This document shows, piece after piece, positions 35,735 to 45,224 of a stretch of 64,000 nt of DNA. A model generated the notes under the pieces. That model was not told the DNA's origin, made no database searches, and saw nothing but the letters and a program-made list of their open reading frames with translations. Positions within the stretch are counted from its first letter, which is position 1. Each line of letters begins with the position of its first letter. Source of the DNA: Shewanella sp. GD04112 (GTDB taxonomy: Bacteria > Pseudomonadota > Gammaproteobacteria > Enterobacterales > Shewanellaceae); the NCBI RefSeq assembly GCF_029835735.1, contig NZ_JAOEAL010000001.1:3968001-4032000 (forward strand), read 5' to 3'. The position numbers were made by a program, and so were the translations under genes.

Positions 35735-35790
35735 AGTCAGCCCCCAGTTAGCTTATAACACCACTTCTATTTGGTTTGAAGATCACCCAT

Positions 35791-36585
35791 ATGTCTAAAG
35801 TTACTAGCTCAACCCTGTTGAAATACAAACAGGAAGGTAGAAAATTCACCGCTCTGACAGCCTATGATGCCAGCTTTGCCAGTGCGTTCGACGGCGAAGG
35901 CATCGATGTGCTACTGGTCGGCGATTCTTTGGGAATGGTTCTGCAAGGCCACGATGATACGCTGCCCGTCACGACAGCCGAAATCGCCTACCACACGCGT
36001 TGTGTGCGTCGCGGTATCGAGCGCTCACTACTGATCGCCGACATGCCATTTATGAGTTACGCCACGCCAGAACAAGCCATGGAAAACGCCACTGCACTGA
36101 TGCAGGCGGGTGCTAATATGGTCAAGCTGGAAGGCGGTCACTGGTTACTCGAAACCGTGACTAAACTGACCGAGCGCGGTATTCCTGTCTGCGCCCACTT
36201 GGGCCTCACCCCGCAATCGGTACACGTTTTTGGTGGCTTTAAAGTACAAGGCCGCGATGCTGAAAATGCCCAGCGCATTCTCGATGAAGCCAAAGCCTTA
36301 GAAGCCGCAGGCGCGCAGCTGTTAGTAGTTGAATGTATTCCGGCATCACTCGCCACCGCCATCACTCAAGCATTAACTATCCCTGTGATCGGCATCGGCG
36401 CAGGCGCCACGACAGATGGTCAGATCCTGGTAATGCACGACGTGCTCGGTATTTCGAGTGGTTATATTCCACGTTTTTCAAAGAACTACCTTAAGCAAAC
36501 CGGTGAAATCCGCTCGGCGGTACGCGCTTATATTGAAGAAGTGGCCAATGGCACCTTCCCAAGTGCTGATCACACGTTTAACTAA
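35791..36585 (+). CDS. panB: 3-methyl-2-oxobutanoate hydroxymethyltransferase
   Basis: 264 aa from MSKVTSSTLLKYKQEG; an in-frame TTG at 35776 is unlikely. The signature VGDSLGMVLQGHDDTLPVT holds the Mg-binding Asp; KLEGG and GIGAGATTDGQILVMHD are typical. It makes ketopantoate from 2-oxoisovalerate and methylene-THF, the first step to pantothenate. Next to panC, as usual. Confidence 0.96.
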   Translation: MSKVTSSTLLKYKQEGRKFTALTAYDASFASAFDGEGIDVLLVGDSLGMVLQGHDDTLPVTTAEIAYHTRCVRRGIERSLLIADMPFMSYATPEQAMENATALMQAGANMVKLEGGHWLLETVTKLTERGIPVCAHLGLTPQSVHVFGGFKVQGRDAENAQRILDEAKALEAAGAQLLVVECIPASLATAITQALTIPVIGIGAGATTDGQILVMHDVLGISSGYIPRFSKNYLKQTGEIRSAVRAYIEEVANGTFPSADHTFN

Positions 36586-36661
36586 GCGTGCTAGCACTCA
36601 TTGAGCTAAATAGTGCTAAGCACACAGACGACTATTTCAAGTTTTAGCAAGGTAAGAGTTA

Positions 36662-37507
36662 ATGATCACTAGCGCCCATATCGATGATATTCGTACTCAA
36701 GTGCGAGCATGGCGTGCCAAGGGCGAGACCGTCGCCTTTGTGCCTACCATGGGCAATCTCCATCAGGGACACATCACCTTAGTGAAAGAAGCGACGAAGA
36801 AATGCGACCATGTGGTCGTATCAATCTTCGTGAATCCTATGCAGTTCGGGCAGAACGAAGATCTCGATGCCTACCCGCGCACCCTAGAGGCCGACAGCCA
36901 AGCGCTGACCGCCGCGGGCGCCGAGCTGCTGTTCACCCCAACGCCTGCGATTATTTATCCTAAAGGTTTGGCGCAGCAAACCTATGTCGAAGTACCGGGA
37001 ATTTCCGATGTACTCTGCGGCGCCAGTCGTCCCGGCCACTTCCGTGGCGTTGCAACTGTCGTCTGCAAACTGTTCAACATAGTGCAGCCCGATGTCGCCT
37101 TCTTTGGCAACAAGGATTATCAACAACTGTTAGTGATCCGCACTATGGTTGAAGATTTGTCACTGCCGATTGAAATTATTGGTGTGGAGACCATTCGTGA
37201 AGCCTCGGGCTTAGCCATGAGTTCACGCAATGGCTACCTGACAGCGGAAGAAAAAGCCGCGGCGCCGGCGCTGAAAAAAGCCATCGATGCCATGGCGCAA
37301 GGCATTAAGCAAGGCGTGAGCATCGAACAAGTCACTGCGGAAGCTAAAGCGAGCCTTATCGCCGCAGGCTTTACCCCGGATTACTTAGAAGTTCGCCATG
37401 CTACCACCCTGGCCCATGCTGAAGCTGCGGACCAAGCGCTAGTGATTCTGGCCGCCGCTTACTTAGGTAAAGCGCGTCTTATCGATAATCTGCGCTTCGA
37501 CCGCTAA
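36662..37507 (+). CDS. panC: Pantothenate synthetase
   Basis: 281 aa. Motifs: MGNLHQGHITL (HIGH-like ATP site), FVNPMQFGQNEDLDAYPR, KDYQQL and the KMSKS-like MSSRNGYL. It joins pantoate and beta-alanine. AAGGTAAG precedes the ATG. Operon with panB, ending at a strong terminator; panD is not adjacent. Confidence 0.96.
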   Translation: MITSAHIDDIRTQVRAWRAKGETVAFVPTMGNLHQGHITLVKEATKKCDHVVVSIFVNPMQFGQNEDLDAYPRTLEADSQALTAAGAELLFTPTPAIIYPKGLAQQTYVEVPGISDVLCGASRPGHFRGVATVVCKLFNIVQPDVAFFGNKDYQQLLVIRTMVEDLSLPIEIIGVETIREASGLAMSSRNGYLTAEEKAAAPALKKAIDAMAQGIKQGVSIEQVTAEAKASLIAAGFTPDYLEVRHATTLAHAEAADQALVILAAAYLGKARLIDNLRFDR

Positions 37508-37524
37508 GGTTTTTTAGCATCATG

Positions 37525-37550
37525 AAAAAGGAGCTTAGGCTCCTTTTTTA
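37525..37550 (+). terminator. Terminator after panC
   Basis: AAAAAGGAGC (37525-37534) pairs with GCTCCTTTTT (37539-37548) around TTAG, followed by T/A. Confidence 0.9.
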
Positions 37551-37797
37551 TTTGTGCGGTTCTGCGCAGACGCGCCTCAATTTATTGAGTGTCAAAAAAA
37601 TTCCATCGTCAAAAAACTGGTTTTATTCTTTGAGTTACGCCATAGTATTCACGGTTGTTAATGCTAAGTAACAAGTATTTCTGCCCCTCGGATATATAGC
37701 TGCTAGAGTTTAAAGAACACGCAGACTCAGCTTCAATCTGACGCAGTAGCAATACGTATTTTATTCATCATCGCGGATACAAAGGATCTGTCGTCGA

Positions 37798-38319
37798 ATG
37801 GCAAGACTCATAGTGACTCTTATTTGCGTGCTACTTCCTACAACTGCACTTGCAAATACCGTCTATAAATGTCGCAAGGACGATAAGGTCGTCTTTAGCC
37901 AAACCGCCTGCCCGCAGGAATATAGCCAACATAAGATTGAGTATCAGCTAGGGATCACCACGGAAACCGATTCAGACAAACGCGAGACGCCTGTCGACCC
38001 GCTGCAATCCTTGCTCAATAGCCAAACGATTTCTAAGGAAAAATTGCTGCAACTGCTCGATGCCGAACTGTATCGGCTAAAGCAGGAAAACAGCTATTTC
38101 GAAATCCTAAGGGCCAGTGAATTACAAAAGCTGGAGCGGCAGCGTTACTGGCAACATAAGGAAAAGGATGACCCTGAATACATCAGCCAGCTCAATAAAA
38201 TTAACGATCATTTTAATGGCTTAACCTCAAATAACACTCAAGCAATACAGCAGTTATCCGACAGGAAAACACAAATTTCCGCCGAAACCGAACCTGAGGA
38301 AGCGAAAGAAAAACCTTAG
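37798..38319 (+). CDS. DUF4124-type exported protein with C-terminal coiled coil
   Basis: 173 aa. A signal peptide (residues 1-19, ending ALA) is followed by a DUF4124-like segment, VYKCRKDDKVVFSQTACPQ. The C-terminal half is highly charged and helical (EKLLQLLDAELYRLKQENSYFEILRAS is one likely coiled coil). Function is unknown. The gene lies alone, with 290 bp upstream that hold no recognisable element. Confidence 0.75.
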   Translation: MARLIVTLICVLLPTTALANTVYKCRKDDKVVFSQTACPQEYSQHKIEYQLGITTETDSDKRETPVDPLQSLLNSQTISKEKLLQLLDAELYRLKQENSYFEILRASELQKLERQRYWQHKEKDDPEYISQLNKINDHFNGLTSNNTQAIQQLSDRKTQISAETEPEEAKEKP

Positions 38320-38341
38320 CTTTCGAGTCTAGAGAACAAAA

Positions 38342-38363
38342 AAGGCGACCCTAGGGTCGCCTT
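38342..38363 (-). terminator. Terminator of the subtilase gene (possibly bidirectional)
   Basis: AAGGCGACCC (38342-38351) pairs with GGGTCGCCTT (38354-38363). A T run follows only on the minus strand, so it mainly serves the S8 peptidase gene; the converging DUF4124 gene may share it. Confidence 0.75.
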
Positions 38364-38380
38364 GTTAATTTATGGCTTCA

Positions 38381-40888
38381 TTAGAACTGTGCGACAACCG
38401 CCGCAGAACAGAGTGCGCCTGTGGTTTCACACACTTGGTACGTCACACTCGATGCCGTCGTTGTGAAGCGATCGCGGTAGTTACCATCGTTTTCAGTCGT
38501 GGCCACTAACTCGCCATCACGGTACAGGGCGACGCTTTCACCTAAGGCGCTATCCCATGTGAGGTCAACCATAGCGCTGCCACGACGAGAGACTAACGCA
38601 CGAGTCACAGCGGCACTGATGCTATGCTCATACACTTGTACTTCCATGGTCACAGTGTTGCTATGCTCCATGGCGTCAGTCACGGTAAGCGACACTCTGT
38701 AGGTACCCGCGGCAACAAACACATGGCTTGGGTTCATTTCGCTAGAGTTTGTGTCATCACCAAAATCCCAGCTATAGCTCACGATATCGTCGTTTGCATC
38801 GGTACTGGTGTTAGTAAAGGCGACGCTTAAGCCTTCAACCGCATACTCGAAACCTGCAACAGGTGCCGCGGGAGAGGCTTCACCTAAGCCGCTGATCACT
38901 AAGCCCCAGTTATTCAGGGTGCCCGTGTCTGCGCCCGCATTGTCGTCAACAGATAATGACCAAGTACCCTGGGCATTTTCACCGTCAAACGCGCTTAAGT
39001 CCCAGCTCTTAACGATGTTGTCGGCGCTGCCGCCCTCACGGTTATGCAGAACCACTTCGGTGCCCGCTGGAGAGGTTAACACGACACGTAAATCACCAAT
39101 CCAAGTGTGGCTGATATTCACATCGGCGGTCACACCAAAAATCTGCACATCGTCGGTCACGTCGATAGTGCTCACCACACCATTAGCGTTGTTATCAGGG
39201 ATAGCAACAGCGTTTTCATTGCCATAGCTAAAGTCATTTAATCCCTGTGGAAACACATTCAGTGAAACGACTTTAGACTTTTCAATGGTGCCATCGGTAC
39301 CTGTTACTGTGATGCTGTAATCACCCCAAGCAGTTTGCGCCGTTGTCGCAACATCTAAGGTAAATGAACTACCAGCTGAAACAGTTGAGGCTGATAAGGA
39401 TACGCCTTCAAGCGCTGGAGACACGGCTACGCTAAGAGCCACATCACCTTCCCATCCAGCCACACTACCGACACTAAAGTTATAACTTGCCGTGTTGCCC
39501 GCTTCGACCGATTGCGATGCTGGCGATACGGTAAACTTATAACTAGGAGATGGGTTTGCCTGCTCTAAGGCATTTGCCACATTGAGGCGAGTCCCTGCCA
39601 CGGTTTTACCAGTAAGGTCCGCATTCGCATCACCCGACGCCATCAGTAAGGATTTCATTTCTACTGGCGAGAGATCTGGATTTAATGACCACACGAGTGC
39701 CGCCGCACCTGTCACGTGGGGCGTCGCCATTGAGGTACCAGAGTAAGTGGCATAGCCACCGCCTGGAATGGTTGACAGAATCGCCGTGCCAGGCGCGCCC
39801 ATATCAACACTGGTTAAGCCCCACTGTGAGAAATCTGACATACGGTCATTACGGTCGGTACTGGCAATAGACAACACCACATCCGAGTCATAGCTTGAGG
39901 GATAATGTGGGCTGGCATCATTGTCCACCGCGTCATTACCCGCTGCTGCAACGAATAAAATGCCTGCTTCACCACCCGCTTCAATCGCATCTTTTAAGGC
40001 TTGGCTAAAACTGCCGCCGCCCCAAGAGTTATTGGTAGCTTTGATATCAACGCCATGATTAACCTTAAGATCGGTAAAGTAGTCCAGACAGGCAATCGCG
40101 CCTGCGGTAGAACCATAACCATCGGCATCGAGGAACTGACAGGCGGCAATTTTAACGTCCCAGTTCACCCCAACGACACCCACGCCGTTATTGCCTTTAG
40201 CGCCAATAGTGCCAGATACATGGGTACCGTGGCCGTTGCCGTCCATTGGGTTACCGTTATTGTTGACCGCGCTGTAACCGTGAACATCGTCGATCACGCC
40301 GTTGCCGTCATCGTCGATGCCGTTATCTGGGATCTCGCCAGCATTCACCCACATGTTGGCCTGTAGATCGGGATGATTGTAATCCACCCCAGTGTCAATC
40401 ACCCCAATCACCACATCCGAACTGCCGGTAGTGATTTCCCACGCTTCTGGTGCATCGATATCCGCATCGACGGTGCCACCGTTTTGTCCCGTGTTATTCA
40501 TGCCCCACAGGCTAGCAAAGCTTGGATCATCAGGCGTGCCTATCGCCTTGAGAATATAGTTAGGTTCGGCATATTTCACCGCCGGATGACGGCTAATCAC
40601 CTTAATTGCATCTTCAATATTGGCGCCTTTACGCAGGGCTAAACGTGCCAGTTTGCCATTGAGTAAATGCTGGAACTTATCATCGACACCGTCCGCATTG
40701 GCATCGGTTAAGGTGCCACGAATTAAACGCTGAGCCGCCGAGCGCTCCGCCTTCGTCGCATTGTCTTTATACACCACGAGAATGGCATCTTTTTCATAGA
40801 CAGGGGCATCTTTTGCCATAGCGGGCACGGCTGACAGTGTCATCGCTCCTGCAATTGCTAACGCCAGTGGTGAGAGTTTTATCGACAT
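38381..40888 (-). CDS. Secreted S8 (subtilisin) peptidase with P-domain and PKD domain
   Basis: I use ATG 40888 (MSIKLSPLALAIAG, ~835 aa) since GGAAGC lies just upstream; a longer frame to 40933 begins without support. Order: signal peptide, inhibitor/propeptide (~40-110), catalytic domain with Asp (IGVIDTGVDYNHPDL), His (GNGHGTHVSGTIG), Asn (TNNSWGGG) and Ser (GTSMATPHVTGAAALVWS). Then a spacer, a proprotein-convertase P-domain (ISHTWIGDLRVVLTSPAG; LNNWGLVISG), a PKD domain (SYSWDFGDDTNSSEMNPSHVF) and a C-terminal FnIII-like domain. Calcium sites are likely in the DADGDG-type stretch. It is divergent from the curli operon. Confidence 0.93.
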   Translation of the reverse strand: MSIKLSPLALAIAGAMTLSAVPAMAKDAPVYEKDAILVVYKDNATKAERSAAQRLIRGTLTDANADGVDDKFQHLLNGKLARLALRKGANIEDAIKVISRHPAVKYAEPNYILKAIGTPDDPSFASLWGMNNTGQNGGTVDADIDAPEAWEITTGSSDVVIGVIDTGVDYNHPDLQANMWVNAGEIPDNGIDDDGNGVIDDVHGYSAVNNNGNPMDGNGHGTHVSGTIGAKGNNGVGVVGVNWDVKIAACQFLDADGYGSTAGAIACLDYFTDLKVNHGVDIKATNNSWGGGSFSQALKDAIEAGGEAGILFVAAAGNDAVDNDASPHYPSSYDSDVVLSIASTDRNDRMSDFSQWGLTSVDMGAPGTAILSTIPGGGYATYSGTSMATPHVTGAAALVWSLNPDLSPVEMKSLLMASGDANADLTGKTVAGTRLNVANALEQANPSPSYKFTVSPASQSVEAGNTASYNFSVGSVAGWEGDVALSVAVSPALEGVSLSASTVSAGSSFTLDVATTAQTAWGDYSITVTGTDGTIEKSKVVSLNVFPQGLNDFSYGNENAVAIPDNNANGVVSTIDVTDDVQIFGVTADVNISHTWIGDLRVVLTSPAGTEVVLHNREGGSADNIVKSWDLSAFDGENAQGTWSLSVDDNAGADTGTLNNWGLVISGLGEASPAAPVAGFEYAVEGLSVAFTNTSTDANDDIVSYSWDFGDDTNSSEMNPSHVFVAAGTYRVSLTVTDAMEHSNTVTMEVQVYEHSISAAVTRALVSRRGSAMVDLTWDSALGESVALYRDGELVATTENDGNYRDRFTTTASSVTYQVCETTGALCSAAVVAQF

Positions 40889-41127
40889 ATTGAGCTTCCT
40901 ATAGTCCTTTACGTTGAAATTCTGGAACCGCAATTACGCAGCCTCCGCTCAAAATTGATTGGATAATAGCGACGAACATCCAGCATGTTTGCCGGTAAAT
41001 TGTTGCCATAATGTTTCAACTTTAAAAAGCCGCCCACAGCGAAATACGACTTAACTACTAGACCGACTTGGTAGGTTAAAAGGGAAGATGTACGGCGCGT
41101 AAATAGACAATAAACTGATTTATCATA

Positions 41128-41147
41128 GGATTAACAAAAGTTAATCC
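41128..41147. promoter_or_regulatory. Perfect dyad in subtilase/curli divergent region
   Basis: GGATTAAC-AAAA-GTTAATCC, 8-bp arms, lies ~140 bp before csgB and ~240 bp before the peptidase start. This is operator-like (or an RNA hairpin). No match to the described E. coli CsgD box is claimed. The rest of 40889-41289 must contain both promoters. Confidence 0.4.
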
Positions 41148-41289
41148 AACCTAGCTGGCTATTGTTCCCCAACAAATAAATACCCTTTCGGCCAATTGTC
41201 TCTCGGCCCTATGACTCGTACCTTGATGCCTGAATTGGTTGGTGTGTTTTTCAGCCCGCCAAAACACCTATACATACAAGGAGTCACTT

Positions 41290-41709
41290 GTGCCAAGTCT
41301 ATTAACACGCTTTTTGGTACTGCTCATCTTGTTATGTAGTTGTCTGACACCCAGCCAAGCGGCGGATGTCAGTGAACTGCCCATTACCCTGCAGGCGCTC
41401 ATTGAGCGTTCTGGGCGCGATAACCTTATCGACCTAGTGCAGCAAGGTACGGCAAACCAAGCGATAGTGATCCAGTCGGGCAGCGATAACAGCGCCTATG
41501 CGACGCAAGCAGGTAACGACAACGTTTCGCTTGTGACACAGATTGGTTCCAACAATGAAGTCCAACTACTGCAAGTCGGCACTCAAAACACGGCTTCAAT
41601 CACCCAGATTGGCAATGACAATTTGGTGCAATTGAACCAACTAGGAAGCGGCAATTTTTCGATCCAGCAGATTGCAGATGGTGCTGCAATCTCAATAACT
41701 CAGTATTAA
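41290..41709 (+). CDS. csgB: CsgB-like curli nucleator
   Basis: 139 aa from GTG 41290, which has AAGGAG 6 nt upstream; an in-frame TTG at 41239 is not supported. Signal peptide (to QAA, ~residue 24) then four to five curlin repeats of the Q-x-G-x2-N-x-A type (VQQGTANQAIVIQSGSDNSA; TQAGNDNVSLVTQIGSNNEV). It ends in ITQY. In curli, CsgB anchors at the surface and templates CsgA polymerisation. It precedes the csgA-like gene by 14 bp. Confidence 0.85.
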   Translation: MPSLLTRFLVLLILLCSCLTPSQAADVSELPITLQALIERSGRDNLIDLVQQGTANQAIVIQSGSDNSAYATQAGNDNVSLVTQIGSNNEVQLLQVGTQNTASITQIGNDNLVQLNQLGSGNFSIQQIADGAAISITQY

Positions 41710-41723
41710 ACAGGGAGAGTCAC

Positions 41724-43232
41724 ATGAAATCACAAGCGAAAAAATCACTCATTGCGCTAGCTATTGCAACGGGCTTAAGTGGCCAGGCATTTGCAGCCAG
41801 TCTCATTAACGACATCAGCGTTGAACAAACTGGCCAAGGTCAAGACACCTTAGTGGCGCAAACTGGGTTAATTAACGCTGCAGCAGTTACTCAAACGGGT
41901 AACGACCAAGTTGCCACCGTATTACAAGACGGTGTGTGGCATGAAGCGCAAGTTAACTCAACGGGTGATGCCAACCAAGTCACTGTGACTCAACAAACGG
42001 ATTGGCATGTTGCATCAGTTAACGTCACTGGCAATAACAACGAAGCTGAAGTAGCGCAGGATGGTTTCTTCAACCAAAGCAGCAACGACATCACTGGTAA
42101 CGACAACCTGGTTTCTGTGAACCAATTAGGTGAAGTGAACGAAAGCTACGTTGAAATCACTGGCAACGAAAACAGTGCCTTTGTAGAACAAGAAGGCGAT
42201 GCCAACCTCGCAGTATTCCGCGTTCAAGGCGATAACAACGATGGCGACATCAAGCAATACGGTAGCAACAACCAAGCGGGTTTAATCGCACTCGACCTGA
42301 CAGCTAACGTGGGCAATAACAACGACGTATCGGTTGAACAGATTGGTAACAATAACTTTGGTGCGGCTAAAGGCATCGCGGGTAACGACAACAGCGTCGA
42401 TATCTATCAAAAGGGTGAAAGCCATACTGGCTTCGTTTACGCCTTAGCGGGTAGCGAGAACGACATCACCATGAAACAAGAAGGCAGCAGCAACACTGCT
42501 TACCTGTCAATGACCACGGGTGATGACAACAGCATCGATATCGCTCAAGACGGTAACCGCAACACTGTAGGCGATACTTTAGTTGCCGACATTCAAGGTA
42601 ACGACAACGACATTACTATCAAGCAACGTGGCGACAGCAACGGTGCAGAGTTCCAAGTATGGGGCGATAGCAACGACGTTGACTTAAAACAACGTGGTGA
42701 TGCTAACTTCGCAACCTTTGGTGCTTACGGTACTGACAACGATTTCGACCTATCTTCTAAGGGTGATAACAACGAACTGGTTGCCTTCGCAACAGGTGAA
42801 GACAACAGCATCGAAATCAGCCAAGAAGGTGATGCGAACTTCGCTTATGTGGATGCCGTGGGTAACGACAACGAAGTAGATGTTGAGCAAGATGGTGATC
42901 AAAACGAGACTATCATCAGTGTAACGGGTAACAACAACGCCGATGTGACTGCACTGCAACACCGTGGTGATTTGAACCTTATCGATTTAATCATCGAAGG
43001 TGATGAAAACTCAGCTCAAATCACTCAAGCGGGTAACGGTAACTGGGTAGGTGGCGATAGCGGCACTTCATTCGCATCAAGCTCATTTGGTGTGCGTGGT
43101 GATAACAACAGCCTAATGATTACCCAAACTGGTAATGACAACTTAGTTGTTGGTTCGCAAGCAGGCAACAGCAACAGCATCAGCGTTAACCAAACTGGTG
43201 ATATGAACGTTGCGACCGTTGTTCAGTACTAA
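41724..43232 (+). CDS. csgA: Very long CsgA-like curlin (about 20 repeats)
   Basis: 502 aa: signal peptide (to AFAA, ~residue 25) and then an almost unbroken array of curlin repeats of about 22 aa (Q-x-G-x2-N ... G-x-D/N-N). Typical ones are VEQIGNNNFGAAKGIAGNDNS and IKQRGDSNGAEFQVWGDSND. E. coli CsgA has five repeats and 151 aa, so this is over three times longer. The array is Asp/Asn-rich and acidic. It ends VVQY like CsgB. Preceded by GGGAGAG; strong terminator follows. Predicted role: main amyloid fibre subunit of the matrix. Confidence 0.88.
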   Translation: MKSQAKKSLIALAIATGLSGQAFAASLINDISVEQTGQGQDTLVAQTGLINAAAVTQTGNDQVATVLQDGVWHEAQVNSTGDANQVTVTQQTDWHVASVNVTGNNNEAEVAQDGFFNQSSNDITGNDNLVSVNQLGEVNESYVEITGNENSAFVEQEGDANLAVFRVQGDNNDGDIKQYGSNNQAGLIALDLTANVGNNNDVSVEQIGNNNFGAAKGIAGNDNSVDIYQKGESHTGFVYALAGSENDITMKQEGSSNTAYLSMTTGDDNSIDIAQDGNRNTVGDTLVADIQGNDNDITIKQRGDSNGAEFQVWGDSNDVDLKQRGDANFATFGAYGTDNDFDLSSKGDNNELVAFATGEDNSIEISQEGDANFAYVDAVGNDNEVDVEQDGDQNETIISVTGNNNADVTALQHRGDLNLIDLIIEGDENSAQITQAGNGNWVGGDSGTSFASSSFGVRGDNNSLMITQTGNDNLVVGSQAGNSNSISVNQTGDMNVATVVQY

Positions 43233-43269
43233 TCTCTATCGATAGGCCGTCTGCTGTAGGCGGCCCAAT

Positions 43270-43302
43270 AAAAACGGGAACATGAATCATGTTCCCGTTT
43301 TT
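43270..43302 (+). terminator. Strong terminator after csgA
   Basis: 15-bp perfect stem: AAAAACGGGAACATG (43270-43284) with CATGTTCCCGTTTTT (43288-43302), loop AAT. Confidence 0.9.
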
Positions 43303-43416
43303 GTTTGCGTATAAAGCACAAAAGTGAGTTGCCGCTCGTCTTACCTTGCCGATGTAAATCACCGGTCCAGTTCACTCGCAACTCACCTTAGTGCATTTAA
43401 GGCGTAAGCTTTGAGC

Positions 43417-44082
43417 TTAACTGCAAAACTCAAAATGTGTTTGATAGGTCTGAGCCCAACGCAATAGCTCGACACGATTGCGGGACTGGGTCTTACGGAA
43501 AATAGAAGAAATATGTGCCTTCACCGTATGCTCACTGATGCAGAGTCGATGGGCGATTTCCTTATTACGCGCGCCGCTAGAGACAAACTGAATAATGGTT
43601 CGCTCCCTTGACGTTAGCGCTTGCAACATGGCAACGGTATCGGCGGGCATATCATTTTGCCCATCCAACTTTTGCACCACCCGGCGAAACATCTTACTGA
43701 GTAAGGTTCTGTCGTACCAAAGCTCATCGGCCACCATTTTGCGCAGCCCTGTTAGCATCAAATCCATGCGCTGATCCGCAAATAACAAACCGCGGATCCC
43801 CAGCAACATGGCTGACTCTTGGTCTAAGGAATTACGCTCGACTTGATACAAAGCGACGGGAACATGGGGCACCAGCCGTGAGGCCAACAGCGGAATGCCT
43901 TTATTATCTAAGGCTGCGCCTTTTTGGGCGATAAGACAAAAACTGCGTTGCCCTTTATCTAAATTTAGCTCGGAAGCCTGTTTAACAATCCGTGTTTTTA
44001 ATCCGATAGATTCTGCCAGTATCGCCAAATGGCAAGGCGCTGCCACTTGATGCAGAAAAACTAACTCGTTGATAGTATTCAC
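43417..44082 (-). CDS. csgD: CsgD-like LuxR-family regulator of curli
   Basis: 221 aa. The C-terminal GerE/LuxR helix-turn-helix is clear: LTSRERTIIQFVSSGARNKEIAHRLCISEHTVKAHISSIFRKTQSRNRVEL (~150-205; key SGARNKEIA, EHTVKAHISS). The N-terminal part is an atypical receiver-like domain without the usual phospho-acceptor setting. Its position beside csgBA makes it the CsgD homologue controlling curli. csgEFG normally follow csgD; they are not here. Confidence 0.88.
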   Translation of the reverse strand: MNTINELVFLHQVAAPCHLAILAESIGLKTRIVKQASELNLDKGQRSFCLIAQKGAALDNKGIPLLASRLVPHVPVALYQVERNSLDQESAMLLGIRGLLFADQRMDLMLTGLRKMVADELWYDRTLLSKMFRRVVQKLDGQNDMPADTVAMLQALTSRERTIIQFVSSGARNKEIAHRLCISEHTVKAHISSIFRKTQSRNRVELLRWAQTYQTHFEFCS

Positions 44083-44398
44083 TTTACTCTTCTCCCTGAA
44101 AAGTATTTAGTTTTTATAGCCTAATGCTGAACTGAAGAGGGCAAATGTACACAAAGTACAATTAATTAACATAACCCATTTTGACTAGTTACCGCATGAA
44201 TGCCATCACCCAAATGTACTAAATAATCACTCTTTTTATGGTGTAAGTTCGACTAACAGACCATAACGTTATCGATAAATAGTGATTAATCCTAGGGCTT
44301 GAGCTAAGTATGTCAGGTGTACACCTTAGTCTATAGGGGTCTCAATCGAAAGTTTAAACAAAAAACTAACAACGAAAGATGACAGTTTAAGGAATAAA
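44083..44398. other. Promoter region upstream of csgD-like gene
   Basis: About 315 bp, AT-rich, between the csgD-like start and the next terminator. I see no coding sequence; regulatory sites for csgD are expected, but none can be identified with confidence. Confidence 0.4.
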
Positions 44399-44435
44399 AA
44401 ATCCCTCCTAAGGCAGTCTTTCTTAGGAGGGATTT
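44399..44435 (-). terminator. Terminator of the DUF2238 gene
   Basis: AAATCCCTCCTAAG (44399-44412) pairs with CTTAGGAGGGATTT (44422-44435), loop 9 nt; the T run is on the minus strand. Confidence 0.85.
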
Positions 44436-44460
44436 ATCTGTGAGCTGTGAACTATCGCGC

Positions 44461-45069
44461 TTACGCGTGACCGATAAGTTTCGCGATTTGCCTATCCTGC
44501 ACACGGGATAAACTGATTAGCGCGACAATGGCACCTATCAAGGCTAAAAACATATCCGATTGGGTATCCCACACATAACCCTGAGTGCCTAAAAAAGCCT
44601 CGGCGCCTTCGCCCGTCGCGGCGGCCACCCACCATTCGATCAGTTCGTAGAAGGCACTAAAGGCCAACACAAAGCAGGTGACTAAAAAGGCACACCATGC
44701 GCCAGGTTTAACGGCTTGATTACGTAACATAATCTCACGGGCTAACATGGCAGGAATAAAACCTTGGGCGAAATGCCCGACCTTGTCGTAGTTGTTGCGT
44801 TCAGTGCCCATCCACTGGGCAATCGTATCGAACAGTGGCACTTCGGCATAGGTATAGTGCGCGCCAACAAACAACACACAGCAATGCACCAGCACCAAAA
44901 AATACACTAAGGGCGTCAGCGGAAAACCCTTGCGGGTAAAAAAGAGCAAGGGCACGGCCACTAATGCGGGCAAGGCTTCGAGCCACCAGGTGAATGGATC
45001 TGCGGGTTTTATCGCCGACCATATTAAAACTGAGAGGTAAATACCGCACCAAATGATTTTGTTATTCAA
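44461..45069 (-). CDS. DUF2238 (YjdF-type) integral membrane protein
   Basis: 202 aa with about six membrane helices. The family pattern YDKVGHFAQGFIPAMLAREI and FSAFYELIEWW, and TQGYVWDTQSDM, belong to DUF2238/YjdF. Function is unknown. Conserved polar residues in the helices (Asp, His, Glu) suggest an enzymatic or transport role, but this is not known. Monocistronic, divergent from serA. Confidence 0.85.
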   Translation of the reverse strand: MNNKIIWCGIYLSVLIWSAIKPADPFTWWLEALPALVAVPLLFFTRKGFPLTPLVYFLVLVHCCVLFVGAHYTYAEVPLFDTIAQWMGTERNNYDKVGHFAQGFIPAMLAREIMLRNQAVKPGAWCAFLVTCFVLAFSAFYELIEWWVAAATGEGAEAFLGTQGYVWDTQSDMFLALIGAIVALISLSRVQDRQIAKLIGHA

Positions 45070-45224
45070 TGTTCCTTCCTCTTATGCGATATTGTTCTAA
45101 TTCTAGAATATTAACTTTAGCCATCTAGCCCTCCACAGTGAGCAAAAAAAGTGCTACTTTGGAAGGCCAAGGCTGTCAGCATATCACACAGAACAATTTC
45201 AATTAATTAGAGGGTACCCATATC

